From positions 1,612,001 through 1,676,000 of the forward strand of contig NC_079879.1 in the NCBI RefSeq assembly GCF_029227915.1: a stretch of DNA of 64,000 bases, in the 5' to 3' direction. Shown here one piece after another: positions 62,876 to 64,000 of the stretch. The translations under genes and the position numbers were made by a program. The stretch comes from Hydractinia symbiolongicarpus (taxonomy: Eukaryota; Cnidaria; Hydrozoa; Anthoathecata; Hydractiniidae). The number at the start of each line of letters is the position of its first letter. Position 1 is the stretch's first letter. Under the pieces are notes generated by a model. The model was given only the letters and a program-made list of their open reading frames with translations. It searched no databases and was not told the DNA's origin.

Positions 62876-64000
62876 AATCGCCGGCAAACGAAAACCCGTT
62901 ATTTCCCGTAAATCCCGGGCTTGACCCGTATAGCCGAATGAATACAAAGAAAGTACCTAGGGAGTAAACTCATTTCCCGAACGATTTTTTAAATTAATTT
63001 TCCACCACTAAAACGCATAAGACTTGTAGTTTTCAAAAACGATTTCATTTTTGTTGAGACGCTGAATAAAAGGAGTTTAATATCCGGCAAACGATAACCC
63101 ACGATTTCCTGTAAATGCAAGGCTTGGCCCGTGTAGTCGAATGTATACAAAGAAAGTACACAGGGAGTAAACTCATTTCCCGAACGATTTTTTAAATTAT
63201 TTTTTCACCACTAAAACGCATGAGACTTGTAGTTTTCAAAAATGATTTCATTTTTGATGAGACGCTGAAAAAAAGGAGTTTAATTGCCGGCAAACGAAAA
63301 CTCGCGATTTTCCGTATATCCCGGACTCGGCCCGTATAGTCAAAAGTATACAAAGAAAGTACCCAGTAATTAAACTCATTTCCCGAACGATTTTTTAAAT
63401 TATTTTTTCACCACTACAACGCATGAGACTTGTAGTTTTCAAAAATGATTCCATTTTTGATGAAACGCTGAATAAAAGAAGTTTAATCGCCGGCAAACGA
63501 AAACCTGCGATTTTTCGTATATCACGGACTCGGCCCGTATAGTCAGAAGTATACAAAGAAAGTACCTTAGGAGTAAACTCATTTCCCGAACGATTCTTTA
63601 AATTATTTTTTCACCACTAAAACGCATGAGACTTGTAGTTTTCAAAATTGATTTCATTTTTGATGAGACGCTGAATAAAAGAAGTTTAATCGCCGGCAAA
63701 CGTAAAACCCGCGATTTCCCGTAAATCCCGGGCTTGGCCCGTATAGTCGAATGTATACAAAGAAAGTACCCAGGGAGTAAACTCATTTCCCGAACGATTT
63801 TTTAAATTAATTTTCCACCACTAAAACGCATAAGACTTGTAGTTTTCAAAAATGATTTTATTTTTGATGAGACGCTGAATAAAAGGAGTTTAATTGCCGG
63901 CAAACGAAAACTCGCGATTTTTCGTATATCCCAGACTCAGCCCGTATAGTCAAAAGTATACAAAGAAAGTACCCAGTGATTAAACTCATTTCTCGAACGA
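62876..64000 (+). repeat. Right-end satellite monomers
   Basis: Five to six monomers that repeat the order seen at 55.7-56.6 and 57.1-58.0 kb (TTTTGTTGAGACG, GCTGAAAAAAAGG, AACCTGCGATTTTTCG, AACGTAAAACCCG). The array is cut mid-monomer by the window end. Confidence 0.75.

Larger units (their letters stand above)
1..64000 (+). repeat. Tandem satellite array, ~203 bp monomer, about 315 copies
   Basis: The whole window is head-to-tail copies of one monomer. The landmark GACTTG, or its close variants, recurs every 199-203 bp; I read it at 171, 373, 576, 777, 980, 1183, 1386 and at the far end at 63,834. That interval of 63,663 bp is about 314 periods, mean about 202.75 bp. Larger repeat distances confirm it: 811, 1,217, 2,028, 2,635 and 5,679 bp are 4, 6, 10, 13 and 28 monomers. 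All copies have the same orientation. The array enters and leaves the window mid-monomer, so its true length is unknown. Such arrays are typical of centromeric or pericentromeric heterochromatin in eukaryotes. The chromosomal location is inferred, and the family is not one I recognise. Confidence 0.98.
42936..64000 (+). repeat. Domain 3: right-hand satellite zone
   Basis: Monomers here have variants not seen further left. They include ACTGGGACCGTATAG with AAAACCATACAAAG (from about 44.05 kb on), CCAGCGAACG, GGATAAGACTTATAG, AAATCATTTCGTTTTTG, and TTTTGTTGAGACG with GATAACCCACG. Many monomers have the tail TTAATTTTCCACCAC. No W or V monomer is seen. Internal order is described under the 6-mer, 11-mer and 7-mer entries. 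The array continues past the window end in the same phase. Confidence 0.85.

Noticed and set aside
212-63786. Dozens of minus-strand reading frames of 60-122 codons with shared protein text (for example REIAGFRLPAIK, MKTFLNTTSLMRYSG)
   Set aside because: They are the same stop-free stretch of the satellite read again and again. Lengths change with monomer indels, some cross from one monomer into the next in a different frame, no ribosome-site or splice context is visible, and the same words occur in more than one frame.
1-64000. CRISPR array
   Set aside because: Repeats are ~203 bp and directly adjacent, with no unique spacers and no cas genes.
1-64000. Ribosomal intergenic spacer subrepeats
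   Set aside because: No rRNA gene or promoter appears in 64 kb, and the array is far longer than usual spacer subrepeat blocks.
1-64000. LTR retrotransposon or other transposon tandemly repeated
   Set aside because: No terminal repeats, target-site duplications, primer-binding site or reverse transcriptase or transposase motifs; the unit is only ~203 bp.
1-64000. Strict A-B dimer organisation of CGAATG- and CAAAAG-type monomers
   Set aside because: The two types do not alternate regularly; around 56.4-58.1 kb the order reads A, B, B, A, A, B, B, A, B.

Overview
The window is a single uninterrupted tandem satellite DNA array, and I find no gene in it. About 315 head-to-tail copies of a ~203 bp monomer (average spacing about 202.8 bp, all in one orientation) run from the first base to the last. 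I see no transposon insertion, inversion, unique sequence, rRNA, tRNA or believable coding region. Large high-copy satellites of near-nucleosomal length with higher-order structure belong to eukaryotic centromeric or pericentromeric heterochromatin, so the source is a eukaryotic chromosome. I do not recognise the monomer as a named satellite and cannot assign a species, or decide between plant and animal, from sequence alone.

Layout. (1) Domain 1, about 1-38,325, is a mosaic rich in a divergent monomer pair (types W and V) seen nowhere else in the window. It contains 6-monomer repeats at 1.2-3.8 kb and 9.1-11.5 kb. It also contains three copies of a 4.3-5.2 kb superblock (A 3.79-8.08, B 11.55-16.39, C 16.82-22.07 kb), another 6-monomer tandem at 24.5-27.0 kb, several local doublings of one or two monomers, and a 2.07 kb duplication at 33.6 and 36.3 kb. 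(2) Domain 2, about 38,326-42,935, is a compact array in which a marked monomer recurs at spacings of 4, 2, 4, 5 and 4 monomers. (3) Domain 3, about 42,936-64,000, has a different monomer set. It holds a 6-mer tandem (42.9-45.4 kb), an imperfect 11-mer of about 2.23 kb (47.6-56.4 kb), a 7-mer (55.6-58.0 kb) and another 6-mer (60.8-62.9 kb).

The parts do not work together as genes. The array shows the history expected of unequal exchange and gene conversion: nested duplications always in whole monomers, chimeric junctions, and zonal subfamilies. Features of the monomer that may matter for chromatin are a perfect 9 bp inverted repeat with a 4-base loop, a second GC-rich inverted repeat, CCC trinucleotides spaced at about 10 bp, an unexpected excess of CpG, and a motif one base short of a CENP-B box. 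Whether any of these has a function is inference.

The many short reading frames (60-122 codons, mostly on the minus strand) are copies of the same stop-free stretches of the repeat and are not annotated as genes. Coordinates of repeat boundaries were found by eye from shared diagnostic variants and are good to roughly 10-50 bp unless stated.
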